A stretch of 64,000 bases of DNA from UMGS1322 sp900550765 (lineage in GTDB: Bacteria > Bacillota > Clostridia > Christensenellales > QALW01), in assembly GCA_958448705.1 (NCBI GenBank), contig CAUDEY010000002.1, forward strand, positions 124,001 to 188,000, given 5' to 3'. Below the pieces are notes generated by a model that was not told the DNA's origin, made no database searches, and saw only the letters and a program-made list of their open reading frames with translations. The stretch's first letter is position 1. Each line of letters starts with the position of its first letter. A program made the translations under genes and the position numbers. Below are positions 16,650 through 24,790 of this stretch, piece by piece.

Positions 16650-17269
16650 TATGCATATACCTCCTCAAGCTTTTTCAGCGCCGCCTTGGTAAGAATCAGC
16701 TTCTCATGATTCAGCACGTCAACGACGTTAAGCGTGTTTACCAGGCCTGTTTTTACGCCCGGAATATTGGCGGCGGCCCTTTCTACATTCACGGCGGGCT
16801 CTTCATTAATGATATAAGCCTTGCCTTCTACCTTCAGGTTGGCAAGCACCTTTACCATCGCCTTGGTTTTTGCTTCAATCTCCAGCGCGTCAAGGATAAT
16901 GATATCCTTATCGGCAACCTTTGAGGTAAGAGCGCCCTTCAGCGCAAGCCGTTTTACCTTTTTGGGAACGGTAATGGAAAAATCTCTTGCCTTGGGGGCA
17001 AAAACAACGCCGCCCTTATAATACTGGGGTGCTCTGGACGAACCCTGGCGGGCGCGGCCGGTTCCCTTCTGACGGAACGGCTTTTTACCGCCGCCGGCAA
17101 CCTCACGGCGAGTGAGTGTTCCCTTTGTGCCCTGACGCTTGTTGGCAAGCTGGGCGCGAACCACCTGATGAAGCACGTGGGTATTGATATCGGCTTCAAA
17201 AATCTCTTTGCTGAGCGTTACCGTACCAACCTTTTCGCCTTCAATGTTATATACAGCTACTCTTGGCAT
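16649..17269 (-). CDS. rplD: 50S ribosomal protein L4
   Basis: L4 reaches into the peptide tunnel and in some bacteria autoregulates the S10 operon. The 206-aa product has NTHVLHQVVRAQLANKRQGT, the basic tunnel loop around GGKKPFRQKGTGRARQGSSRAPQ (split over two conserved stretches), and a Rossmann-like C-terminal half. Normal length. Confidence 0.98.
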   Translation of the reverse strand: MPRVAVYNIEGEKVGTVTLSKEIFEADINTHVLHQVVRAQLANKRQGTKGTLTRREVAGGGKKPFRQKGTGRARQGSSRAPQYYKGGVVFAPKARDFSITVPKKVKRLALKGALTSKVADKDIIILDALEIEAKTKAMVKVLANLKVEGKAYIINEEPAVNVERAAANIPGVKTGLVNTLNVVDVLNHEKLILTKAALKKLEEVYA

Positions 17270-17283
17270 AGCTACTTACCTCC

Positions 17284-17919
17284 TTACTTACTCTTTACCG
17301 ACTGCTTAATGGTAAGCAGTGCGCCTGCCGCACCGGGAAGCGCGCCCTTTACCAAAAGAACGCCGCGCTCGGTATCAACACGAACGATCTCAAGATTCTG
17401 AATCGTCACCTGCTCGTTACCCCACTGGCCGGGCATATGCTTATTCTTGAACACATGGCTCGGCGAGGAGCTGGCGCCCATGGAGCCTACCACGCGGTGG
17501 CTTCCGGAGCCGTGCGCCATCGGGCCGGTGTGCTGGTTCCATCTTTGAATTACGCCGCTGAAGCCGTGACCCTTGGATTTTGCCGTTACGTCTACCTTAT
17601 CGCCCTGGGCGAAGATATCGCAGGTAATCACGCTGCCGACCTGATAGTCGGCGCAGTTATCGAATTTAAATTCCCTCATATAGCGGGCGACGGGAACATT
17701 TGCTTTCACAAACTGGCCCTTATCGGGCTTGTTCACGTTCTTTTCCTTTACGGCGCCAAAGCCAACCTTCACGGCGTCGTAACCGTCTTTTTCAACGGTT
17801 TTGATCTGTACTACCGCGCAAGGACCGGCCTGAACGACTGTTACAGGAACTACGGTACCGTCTGCGGCGAAAATCTGCGTCATGCCGACTTTCTTACCCA
17901 AAATACCTTTTGTCATCAT
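17284..17919 (-). CDS. rplC: 50S ribosomal protein L3
   Basis: L3 is one of the first proteins to assemble onto 23S rRNA. The 211-aa product has KGILGKKVGMTQIFAADGTV and the core loop GHGFSGVIQRWNQHTGPMAHGS with HRVVGSMGASSSPSHVFKNK. The first of two adjacent ATG codons fits the SD (GGAGG, 7 nt). Confidence 0.98.
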   Translation of the reverse strand: MMTKGILGKKVGMTQIFAADGTVVPVTVVQAGPCAVVQIKTVEKDGYDAVKVGFGAVKEKNVNKPDKGQFVKANVPVARYMREFKFDNCADYQVGSVITCDIFAQGDKVDVTAKSKGHGFSGVIQRWNQHTGPMAHGSGSHRVVGSMGASSSPSHVFKNKHMPGQWGNEQVTIQNLEIVRVDTERGVLLVKGALPGAAGALLTIKQSVKSK

Positions 17920-17931
17920 CGTTCATCCTCC

Positions 17932-18240
17932 TTACAGTTTAATGTTGATGTCAACACCGGCGGCTAAATCCAGCTTCATCAGCGCATCTACCGTTTTGGA
18001 GCCGGCGTTGTAAATATCAATGAGACGCTTGTGAGTACGAAGCTCAAACTGTTCCCGGCTATCCTTATATTTATGAGGAGCACGAAGAATCGTTATCACT
18101 TCCTTCTCCGTAGGAAGGGGAATGGGGCCGCTTACCGTGGCGCCCGTTTTTACTGCCGTATCCACAATCCGCTCGGCCGCTTGGTCGATCAGGCTGTGAT
18201 CATACGCTTTCAACTTGATTCTGATTTTTTGCGATGCCAT
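17932..18240 (-). CDS. rpsJ: 30S ribosomal protein S10
   Basis: S10 is a small-subunit head protein that also acts as NusE in transcription antitermination. The 102-aa product shows IRIKLKAYDHSLIDQAAERIVDTA and the signature SGPIPLPTEKEVITILRAPHKYKDSREQFE. It is the first gene of the cluster, preceded by a leader of about 195 nt and the promoter at 18445-18473. Confidence 0.98.
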   Translation of the reverse strand: MASQKIRIKLKAYDHSLIDQAAERIVDTAVKTGATVSGPIPLPTEKEVITILRAPHKYKDSREQFELRTHKRLIDIYNAGSKTVDALMKLDLAAGVDINIKL

Positions 18241-18328
18241 TTATATACCTCCTTACAGTAGCTCAAATACACTGTTCCGTGTGTGCCGCTTCTTAAAATT
18301 TAAAACGGCGGTGTGTATCTGGCTGTTC

Positions 18329-18343
18329 GTCCGATTTTCGGAC
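18329..18343 (-). other. Hairpin in the S10-operon leader
   Basis: The transcript from the promoter at 18445-18473 would have a leader of about 195 nt before rpsJ. It contains GTCCGAAAATCGGAC, a tight stem-loop, and other short GC-rich complementary stretches. S10 leaders often host autoregulatory structures bound by L4 or other ribosomal proteins; that role here is inference. Confidence 0.3.
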
Positions 18344-18444
18344 CATTGTCCACGGAAATTACCCGCGCTGAGGGCGGCAACCTTCCGCTTCATACCATTT
18401 ACGCCGACAGGCGCAGCTGCTCCACCGCACAGAGCAACGGATTT

Positions 18445-18473
18445 AGTATATAACAAAGCTTTTTTTTGCGCAA
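18445..18473 (-). promoter_or_regulatory. SigA-type promoter of the ribosomal cluster
   Basis: On the minus strand TTGCGC (-35, 18468-18473) and TATACT (-10, 18445-18450) are separated by 17 nt. It is the only good match upstream of rpsJ and faces the cluster, so it likely drives the whole block. Confidence 0.7.
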
Positions 18474-18540
18474 CCATTTTTTTCTTTAAATTGTGAATTT
18501 TTTGTAAACATTGGCCGTTTTCACAAAAAATCTGCTTTTT

Positions 18541-18569
18541 TTGCGGCCGTGCTTACATACATTTTATAA
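18541..18569 (+). promoter_or_regulatory. Promoter candidate for the 310-aa protein
   Basis: TTGCGG (18541-18546) and TTATAA (18564-18569) are spaced by 17 nt, about 60 nt upstream of the ATG at 18631. It diverges from the ribosomal promoter. Confidence 0.5.
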
Positions 18570-18630
18570 AACAAGCGCTGAGAAGAACCGCACGCCGGCT
18601 TTTCTTCAGCTGAAAAGAGGAACAAGCAAT

Positions 18631-19563
18631 ATGCCCATGATATCCGTAAAATGCCCAGGCAGAGCGATTCTGGCGGTGAATAATTCCTTTTCCGGAGAGG
18701 TTCTGCCGAACCACTCCGTTTCCGTTCCGGCAGGCAGCGGTACCACATATATTTCCGCCTACCCCTTGGAAGAAGACGCCCAGCCGGTTTGGGTCGCTGT
18801 GGAAAATGACGGCTTGCTCCTGCACCTCGCTCCGTGCTCCGCGAGGCTCTGCCGCTGGAGCGATGAGATCTATGAACTGGAGCTGTGCATCAAAAAAAAC
18901 AAAAAAGAGCTTCCGCCCCTGATCCTGAATGAAAAAAAATGGGGCGCTTCCTTTGCAGGCATATGCGCGGGCTTTTTTGTCGCCGAGGATGAGCGCGGCG
19001 CACGGCGCTTTTTTCAGTGCGAAGAGCCGATCGACGACTTTTCCGTACTCTCCTCAGGATATGCCGCCCTGCAAAGCGGCAGAAAGCTCACAGTCGTCGA
19101 CCGGGAAATGACGGCGGTGCTGTCTTTGGAGGTCAATACCTTTTCTGTGGAAAGCAACCGGCTGCACCTGCGCTTTTGTCCCGGTGGCATGGACAGCTAC
19201 GAAATTCGCCAAAGCTATAATACCGCCACTATGGAGCTGACCGAAAGCGTCATTGAGCGGCGGGAAAGCGAAACCGAGCTCTCCGCGATCCGCTGTTTCT
19301 GCGAAGCTGTACGGCTGAACCTGAAAGAAGAAGCGCTTTCCTTTTTAACGCCGGAGCTGTCCCGGGACATGAGCTTTGAGGAAATCAAGGAATTCTTAGG
19401 CCCGTTTGACTCTATGGAAGAGGTGCGCTATCTCCCCAACTCACCGCTGCATTCCGTAGCCCTGCGGTATGCAGTGGACGCATGCAACTTTCATTATCTT
19501 TGTTATGAATTCAATATTATCTCCGGCGGCCGGCCTTTAATCGACGATATCGCCCAGCTGTAA
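18631..19563 (+). CDS. Hypothetical protein, 310 aa
   Basis: I do not recognise this family. The start is set at 18631 (MPMISVKCPGRAILAVNNSF) because AGAGGA lies 9 nt upstream; a longer frame back to 18511 covers the promoter candidate and has no SD. There is no signal peptide or TM helix, so the product is probably cytoplasmic. The first 190 residues have a beta-rich look, with short strands broken by Gly/Ser turns and a VAEDERGARRFFQ segment. The last 90 residues are helical and acidic (AIRCFCEAVRLNLKEEALSF, LTPELSRDMSFEEIKEFLGPF). The gene stands alone, divergent from the ribosomal cluster. Confidence 0.7.
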   Translation: MPMISVKCPGRAILAVNNSFSGEVLPNHSVSVPAGSGTTYISAYPLEEDAQPVWVAVENDGLLLHLAPCSARLCRWSDEIYELELCIKKNKKELPPLILNEKKWGASFAGICAGFFVAEDERGARRFFQCEEPIDDFSVLSSGYAALQSGRKLTVVDREMTAVLSLEVNTFSVESNRLHLRFCPGGMDSYEIRQSYNTATMELTESVIERRESETELSAIRCFCEAVRLNLKEEALSFLTPELSRDMSFEEIKEFLGPFDSMEEVRYLPNSPLHSVALRYAVDACNFHYLCYEFNIISGGRPLIDDIAQL

Positions 19564-19632
19564 AAAAACATTCCGGAACCGCCGCCGCCGAAAAAAGACT
19601 TCATACGCATACCGCTTTTTTAAGCGCCCCCG

Positions 19633-21024
19633 CTAAAACCCCTTTCGATCCGGTACGATGCCAAAACGATTGTACAGGCGGTTCTGATTAAAACCCAATA
19701 GCAGGAAATCCCCTTTCACAGCATAAATTCTTCCGCCTTCCAGCCAAAACTCCAGTTTTAAAGAACGGCCCTTTAGCTCCCGGGCGGTTCTTCCGTGCCA
19801 GGAAAGCAGATGATCCGTCTCATCCCCGCGGAAAACATCACAGTCGGCAAAAGAAAAGCCATCTACCGGGTGAAGCGAATCATCGCATAACTGAAACAGC
19901 AGCCTTCCGCTGCACTGGGCGTTAACGCAAAGATCGCCGTTAATAAGCAAATTCCGCGTACGCAGCCGCCCGACTCCGTTACTCTCCAAAAAAATAAATC
20001 GGTCCTTTTTCAGCGTAAAGGAGGCAATGCATCCTAACCCCCGAGTGCGGAAGCCCCCGTGCTCATTCTGGGAACACGCAGCAAAGATGCGCAGTTGTTC
20101 GCCCTGGACAAGCATACTGTTAGCAAAAATACAGCCGTAAGAAGGCGCATCGGGCGTCCCATTGTGTAAAAACGGCTTGCGCAGCGACCGCTGAAAATGT
20201 GTACCATTCAGGCTGTAGACAAGTTCAGGATACATCCGTCCGCTCTCATTGATTGCCTGCACGCCGTCAGCCACAGTCGCCGAACCGGGCGGATTAAAAT
20301 AAAGCCACAGCAGACCTATAGCATAATTTTCATATTCAAATACCGGCATTCCATAAGTTTCGCACAGCGGTGCGTCCAGAGAATCCGCCTGCACAGCTAA
20401 AGTCACAGGAGAAAACGTACGCCAGTCGGCTGTTTCGGTAATGCATATTCTCCGCTCCGCCCAATGCGGACGGGTGGTAATCATATACGTTTCCCTTGCC
20501 GGGGAATAAAAACATCCCATACCAGGCTCGGCGCCGTCAGGGTTCCACGTGGTGTCCAGCCTGCGCCAAGCAAGGCAATCGGGTGAAACAAAAATTTCAT
20601 CGCGCACGCGCAGAGCGTCCAGATCATACCGGCAGTAAAACAGCTTATAACGTTCTTCCCGCGGCGCACGCAAATCCTGATACACACAGCCGGTTTCGCC
20701 GCTGCAAAGGGGAAAAATCTGATTGCGCAGCTTTCGGCCGGGAATCTCAAGCAGCCGGGTGGTATCCAGCGGCTGCCACGCACGTGCATCCGGACTGTGC
20801 GCGGCACAGAGAAAAATATCGTCTGAATCCGCATCCAGCATATTATAGAGCATCCAATATTCTTTTTCATGAAAAAACACATTAGGCAGACCGCCGCAAA
20901 GCGAAAGGCCGGAAGGATCGTGATAAACAGAATCCGCATCCAAAACCGCCGGGCCATAATCGCGGCTGAGATTCTCACGGTTTTCCAAAGCCTGATCATC
21001 AAAAAATAAAAGCAAACGGGACAT
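19633..21024 (-). CDS. Beta-propeller glycosidase-like protein
   Basis: This 463-aa protein starts at the ATG at 21024 (MSRLLLFFDD), preceded by GGAAGGTGG; the frame is open further upstream but without an SD. Repeated blade-like blocks are seen: YHDPSGLSLCGGLPNVFFHEKEYWMLYN, QDLRAPREERYKLFYCRYD, and GCFYSPARETYMITTRPHW. Each pairs acidic residues with aromatic strands, as in the five-bladed propeller families GH32, GH43 and GH130. A C-terminal beta-sandwich-like part (residues 350-463) recalls the GH32 extension (LKLEFWLEGGRIYAV). There is no signal peptide, so the substrate would be intracellular. The exact family and substrate cannot be fixed by eye. Confidence 0.65.
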   Translation of the reverse strand: MSRLLLFFDDQALENRENLSRDYGPAVLDADSVYHDPSGLSLCGGLPNVFFHEKEYWMLYNMLDADSDDIFLCAAHSPDARAWQPLDTTRLLEIPGRKLRNQIFPLCSGETGCVYQDLRAPREERYKLFYCRYDLDALRVRDEIFVSPDCLAWRRLDTTWNPDGAEPGMGCFYSPARETYMITTRPHWAERRICITETADWRTFSPVTLAVQADSLDAPLCETYGMPVFEYENYAIGLLWLYFNPPGSATVADGVQAINESGRMYPELVYSLNGTHFQRSLRKPFLHNGTPDAPSYGCIFANSMLVQGEQLRIFAACSQNEHGGFRTRGLGCIASFTLKKDRFIFLESNGVGRLRTRNLLINGDLCVNAQCSGRLLFQLCDDSLHPVDGFSFADCDVFRGDETDHLLSWHGRTARELKGRSLKLEFWLEGGRIYAVKGDFLLLGFNQNRLYNRFGIVPDRKGF

Positions 21025-21057
21025 ATGCGCACCACCTTCCAAGGCCTGTTTTTTGCT

Positions 21058-21086
21058 ATTATAGCACAGCACGGTGCCGAAAACAA
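21058..21086 (-). promoter_or_regulatory. Promoter of the propeller protein gene
   Basis: On the minus strand TTGTTT and TATAAT (21058-21063) are 17 nt apart, with a TGC extension before the -10. It lies about 35 nt upstream of the ATG at 21024. Confidence 0.65.
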
Positions 21087-21137
21087 CAAAAAGAAAAAAA
21101 TACCATGAAAAATTTTAAGCTTTTGGCCAAAAAAGCC

Positions 21138-21166
21138 GTGCAAGATACGCCATAATGTGATATAAT
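21138..21166 (+). promoter_or_regulatory. Promoter of the hydrogenase operon
   Basis: A consensus -10 TATAAT (21161-21166) with the extended TGA element and a weak -35 GTGCAA 17 nt upstream faces the hydrogenase operon, about 105 nt before its first ATG. No clear Rex-type palindrome is visible in the leader. Confidence 0.6.
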
Positions 21167-21273
21167 TGTTTTTGCGCGCGTGTAGAAACAATACCGTGTT
21201 TATATATAATAAGGTATGTACATAAAAATACAAGCCGCGTTCTATTTTTCAATCTTTTTAGGGGGATACTACA

Positions 21274-21750
21274 ATGGCTTTAACAAAGGAACAAAAGCAG
21301 CAGGCTTTTGCCGAACTGGGCCGCTTTATCGAAGAGATTAAAGATGAAAAAGGCTCGATGATGCCCATCATGCAGCAGGCTCAAAAGCTGTTCGGATGCG
21401 TTTCGCTGGAGGTGCAGGAATTTATTTCTCAAAAAACCGGTGCTTCCGTAGCGGAGCTCTACGGCATCGCCACCTTCTACGCGCAGTTCACGCTGGAACC
21501 CAAAGGGGAAAATGTAATCAGCGTCTGCCAGGGAACCGCTTGCTATGTAAAAGGCAGCCAAGCCGTGCTGGATGAGGTAAAAAATATTTTGGGCATTAAT
21601 GCCGGCGAAACCACTAAGGACGGCAAATTCAGTATACAGGACACCCGCTGTCTGGGCTGCTGCGGTCTTGCTCCGGTCATGGTGATCAACGAGGACGTTT
21701 ACGGCCGCCTGACCCCCGCGGAGATCAAGGGAATTTTAGCCAAATATTAA
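21274..21750 (+). CDS. NuoE-like [2Fe-2S] subunit of electron-bifurcating hydrogenase
   Basis: This 158-aa thioredoxin-fold protein is the 24-kDa-type subunit (HydC/HndA/NuoE family) that holds a [2Fe-2S] cluster. Ligands are in CQGTACYV and CLGCCGLAPVMVIN, spaced as in NuoE. The N-terminal helical region with MMPIMQQAQKLFGCVSLEV is also typical. A GGGGG SD precedes the ATG. It is the first gene of an operon whose other members are the NADH-binding and H-cluster subunits, so it likely shuttles electrons in NAD(P)H/ferredoxin-linked hydrogen metabolism in the cytoplasm. The stop overlaps the next start by one base (TAATG). Confidence 0.93.
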   Translation: MALTKEQKQQAFAELGRFIEEIKDEKGSMMPIMQQAQKLFGCVSLEVQEFISQKTGASVAELYGIATFYAQFTLEPKGENVISVCQGTACYVKGSQAVLDEVKNILGINAGETTKDGKFSIQDTRCLGCCGLAPVMVINEDVYGRLTPAEIKGILAKY

Positions 21751-22076
21751 TGGATATTTTTAGCTTTTGCCAAAAAATGCAGCTGGAAGTAGTCGCAGAG
21801 GCCGGCAGACTGGATGTCAGCGGTATATTCTGCAGTGATCTGGTCAGTTGGATTCTCGCCCACGCAAGGGCCGGCGATGCGCTTTGCAGCGTGAATGTCA
21901 ATGAAAATATGCTGGCTGCAGCAAAAAAGCTCAATCTTTCCTGCGTGATCGCCTGCCACGGGTCTCCATGTGAGCATCTGCAGAAAACCGCGGCCGCTCG
22001 GGAAATCTGGCTGCTGCGCAGCTATGAACCCATGGCAGAGTTGGCAAAGAAAGCCCTGGAGATACTGAATAAATGA
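21750..22076 (+). CDS. DRTGG-like accessory protein of the hydrogenase operon
   Basis: This 108-aa protein resembles the DRTGG domain: residues 15-30 read VAEAGRLDVSGIFCSDLVSW, and further on are SVNVNENMLAAAKKLNLSCVIACHG, in which the strand-helix pattern of that fold is visible. It is translationally coupled at both ends (TAATG at its start, ATGA at its end). DRTGG domains occur beside regulators and in phosphotransacetylase-like proteins, and small stand-alone versions sit in clostridial hydrogenase operons. A sensory or maturation role is inference. No cofactor-binding cysteine motif is present. Confidence 0.7.
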   Translation: MDIFSFCQKMQLEVVAEAGRLDVSGIFCSDLVSWILAHARAGDALCSVNVNENMLAAAKKLNLSCVIACHGSPCEHLQKTAAAREIWLLRSYEPMAELAKKALEILNK

Positions 22077-22588
22077 GAGATCTAGCCGCGCACACGGCGG
22101 ATATCGTGCGCAATGCACTGGACGCCGGTGCAAAAAATATCGATATTACACTAAAGGCGGGTCAAAAATGGCTGCTGCTCGCCATTTCTGATGACGGCTG
22201 CGGAATGGCTCCATCTGAAATTCGGCGCGCACTTTCTCCCTTTTATTCTTCCAAAGGAAAAACTTTCGGCTTCGGGCTTCCGCTTTTGAAGGCATCTGCC
22301 GAGGAAGCTGGCGGATTTCTTCGCCTCTGTTCCCAAAAAGGCCGGGGAACGCTGATAAAAGCAGTATTTTCCAAAGCACATCCTGACAGAAAACCCATCG
22401 GAAATATGGCCGAAACCATCCTGGTTTTAATGCAAAGCTGCCCGGAAGTCAATTTTCGCTTTACCTGCTGCGGCAGCGGAAAGCGCCTGTGCCTGGAAAG
22501 CTCCCAGGTGCTGCAGATGCCCAACGGCAGAATTTCGCCCCAGGCAGCGGATGCGATAAAAGAAATTTTAAAACAATATAATCTATAA
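22073..22588 (+). CDS. GHKL-type ATPase in the hydrogenase operon
   Basis: The 171-aa product has the Bergerat fold of histidine-kinase-like ATPases: an N box (ADIVRNALDAGAKNIDI), G1 (ISDDGCGMAP) and G2 (GFGLPLLKASAEEAGG) in order, with SSKGKTFGFG between. It lacks a phosphoacceptor His domain and any sensor or TM part, so it is not a complete kinase. The C-terminal 65 residues are unassigned and contain FTCCGSGKRLC. It overlaps the preceding gene by 4 nt. Similar ATPases occur in clostridial Hyd operons; a role in regulation or assembly is inferred from context only. Confidence 0.8.
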   Translation: MRDLAAHTADIVRNALDAGAKNIDITLKAGQKWLLLAISDDGCGMAPSEIRRALSPFYSSKGKTFGFGLPLLKASAEEAGGFLRLCSQKGRGTLIKAVFSKAHPDRKPIGNMAETILVLMQSCPEVNFRFTCCGSGKRLCLESSQVLQMPNGRISPQAADAIKEILKQYNL

Positions 22589-22607
22589 ACAGAAAGGGCA
22601 ATTCGGT

Positions 22608-22964
22608 ATGAGAACATTAGCTGAACTTACGGCGATCAAAGAGAAAAACAGACCTCTTGTTGCTATGCGTGAGGGAAAGGACGATATCCGCGTGGTTGTG
22701 GCCATGGGAACCTGCGGTATCGCCGCCGGCGCACAGGAGGTACTTTCCGCCTTTATACAGGGCGTGAATGAGCAAGGCTTGTATGAGCATGTTTTAGTGC
22801 GGCAGTCCGGCTGCGTGGGGTCCTGCGCACAGGAGCCTATTGTAGAAGTTTACCAGGACGGCAAGGAAAAGGTAACTTATGTGAGCATGACGCCTGAAAA
22901 GGTAAAGCGCGTGATCACAGAACATCTCATCGGCGGCAAGCCGGTGGCCGAGTACATAAAATAA
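22608..22964 (+). CDS. [2Fe-2S] ferredoxin-like subunit (HndB type)
   Basis: This 118-aa thioredoxin-like protein has Cys in AMGTCGIAAGAQEVL and in SGCVGSCAQEPIVEVY, the pattern of the small HndB-type [2Fe-2S] subunit. It begins MRTLAELTAIKEKNRP with an SD-like AGAAAGGGC upstream. It lies 15 nt before the NuoF-like gene, as in Hnd operons, and would relay electrons within the hydrogenase complex. Confidence 0.9.
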   Translation: MRTLAELTAIKEKNRPLVAMREGKDDIRVVVAMGTCGIAAGAQEVLSAFIQGVNEQGLYEHVLVRQSGCVGSCAQEPIVEVYQDGKEKVTYVSMTPEKVKRVITEHLIGGKPVAEYIK

Positions 22965-22979
22965 CGGAGGATAGAGAAA

Positions 22980-24776
22980 ATGTTTCGTTCACATGTTTTA
23001 ATATGCGCCGGTACCGGCTGCACCTCTTCCGGCAGCGCACAGGTTGCCCAGGCTCTGGAGCAGGCCTTAGAGGAAAAGGGTCTGGAAAAAGAAATTAAGG
23101 TAGTAAAAACAGGCTGTTTCGGCCTCTGCGCGCTGGGTCCCATTATGATTGTTTACCCCGAAGGTACCTTTTACAGCCGGGTAACACCGGAATTTATTCC
23201 CGAAATTGTGGAAGAACACCTTATAAAAGGCCGTCCGGTGGAGAAATATATATATAATGATTCCGATACCGTGCCCGAAAACGGCAAAACGGCAAAATTA
23301 AGCGATATCAAATTTTATAAAAAGCAAAAGCGTGTGGCGCTGCGCAACTGCGGCCTGATCGATCCGGAAAACATCAATGAATACATTGCCCGCGACGGCT
23401 ATATGGCCCTTGGCAAGGTTTTAACGGAAATGACCCCTGACCAGGTCATTCAAACCATGCTGGATTCCGGCCTGCGCGGCCGCGGCGGCGGCGGCTTCCC
23501 TACAGGTATGAAGTGGAAGTTTGCCAAAAACAGCGTTTCAGACAAAAAATACGTGGTATGCAATGCCGACGAGGGGGATCCCGGCGCCTTTATGGACCGT
23601 TCGGTTTTAGAGGGCGATCCTCACGCGGTACTGGAGGCCATGGCCATTGCCGGCTACGCCATCGGTGCGGATGAAGGCTATATCTATGTGCGCGCGGAAT
23701 ATCCCATCGCCGTGCACCGCCTGAACGTGGCTATTGAACAGGCGCGCGAAGCAGGTCTTTTGGGGAAAGATATTTTCTCCACCGGCTTTAATTTTGATAT
23801 TCATATCCGTCTTGGCGCGGGTGCTTTTGTATGCGGTGAGGAAACCGCACTGCTGACCTCGATTGAAGGCCACCGCGGTGAGCCGCGTCCCCGTCCGCCG
23901 TTCCCGGCGGTCAAGGGACTGTTCGGCCAGCCCACGATCATCAACAACGTAGAAACCTACGCCAATATTCCCCAAATCATCAACAAGGGCGCCGATTGGT
24001 TCGCCTCCATGGGTACGGAAAAATCCAAGGGTACCAAGGTGTTCGCCCTGGGCGGAAAAATTGAGCACACAGGATTGGTGGAAATTCCCATGGGCACCAC
24101 CCTGCGGGAAATTATTTACGATATCGGCGGCGGTATCCCCGGCGGAAAGGCCTTTAAGGCCGCGCAGACCGGCGGTCCGTCCGGCGGCTGTATTCCTGCT
24201 TCCTTAATCGATACCAAGGTGGACTACGATTCCCTGATTGCCATCGGCTCGATGATGGGCTCCGGCGGCCTGATTGTTATGGATGAGGACAACTGCATGG
24301 TGGATATCGCCAAATTCTTCTTAGAATTTACGGTAGACGAATCCTGCGGAAAATGTACGCCCTGCCGCATCGGTACCCGCCGCATGCTGGAGCTCTTAAA
24401 TAAGATCACCTCCGGCAAAGGCGAGGATGGCGATATTGAAAAATTAGAGGAGCTCGCCAATACGATCAAAACCTCCTCTCTTTGCGGCCTGGGCCAGACG
24501 GCACCGAACCCGGTTTTAAGCACCCTGCGCTATTTCAGGCATGAATATGAGGCGCATATCTACAAAAAGGAATGTCCCGCACATTACTGCAAGGCGTTTG
24601 CCCGCTATACGATCAATCCCGATAAGTGCAAAGGCTGCACGCTCTGTGCGCGCAACTGCCCGGTAGAAGCAATCTCCGGCTCGGTAAAACAGCCGCATGT
24701 AATCGATCCTGCAAAGTGCATCAAGTGCGGTGCCTGCAAGAGCAGTTGTAAGTTCGGCGCAATCGAAATCAAATAA
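22980..24776 (+). CDS. NuoF-like flavoprotein subunit of bifurcating hydrogenase
   Basis: The 598-aa subunit (HydB/HndC type) binds NAD(P)H and FMN and is the presumed site of electron bifurcation. Domains in order: N-terminal thioredoxin-like [2Fe-2S] (CAGTGCTSSG, GCFGLCALGP, residues 1-95); FMN-binding RGRGGGGFPTGMKW; the NADEGDPGAFMDRS segment; SLBB domain; the [4Fe-4S] site ESCGKCTPCRIGTRRML with a distal Cys in SLCGLGQ; and a C-terminal pair of ferredoxin motifs (CKGCTLCARNCP, CIKCGACKSSC). All ligands are present and the length is typical. It is followed 14 nt later by the catalytic subunit. Confidence 0.96.
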   Translation: MFRSHVLICAGTGCTSSGSAQVAQALEQALEEKGLEKEIKVVKTGCFGLCALGPIMIVYPEGTFYSRVTPEFIPEIVEEHLIKGRPVEKYIYNDSDTVPENGKTAKLSDIKFYKKQKRVALRNCGLIDPENINEYIARDGYMALGKVLTEMTPDQVIQTMLDSGLRGRGGGGFPTGMKWKFAKNSVSDKKYVVCNADEGDPGAFMDRSVLEGDPHAVLEAMAIAGYAIGADEGYIYVRAEYPIAVHRLNVAIEQAREAGLLGKDIFSTGFNFDIHIRLGAGAFVCGEETALLTSIEGHRGEPRPRPPFPAVKGLFGQPTIINNVETYANIPQIINKGADWFASMGTEKSKGTKVFALGGKIEHTGLVEIPMGTTLREIIYDIGGGIPGGKAFKAAQTGGPSGGCIPASLIDTKVDYDSLIAIGSMMGSGGLIVMDEDNCMVDIAKFFLEFTVDESCGKCTPCRIGTRRMLELLNKITSGKGEDGDIEKLEELANTIKTSSLCGLGQTAPNPVLSTLRYFRHEYEAHIYKKECPAHYCKAFARYTINPDKCKGCTLCARNCPVEAISGSVKQPHVIDPAKCIKCGACKSSCKFGAIEIK

Positions 24777-24790
24777 CGGGAGGTAAAAAT

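Noticed and set aside
18253..18477. 74-aa ORF upstream of rpsJ as a possible leader peptide
   Set aside because: Its start lies upstream of the -35 element, so it would not be on the transcript.
20481..21233. 250-aa ORF on the minus strand in another frame of the propeller gene
   Set aside because: It is a shadow of the 463-aa gene, runs over its promoter and is dominated by Cys, Phe and Ile in a non-protein-like pattern.
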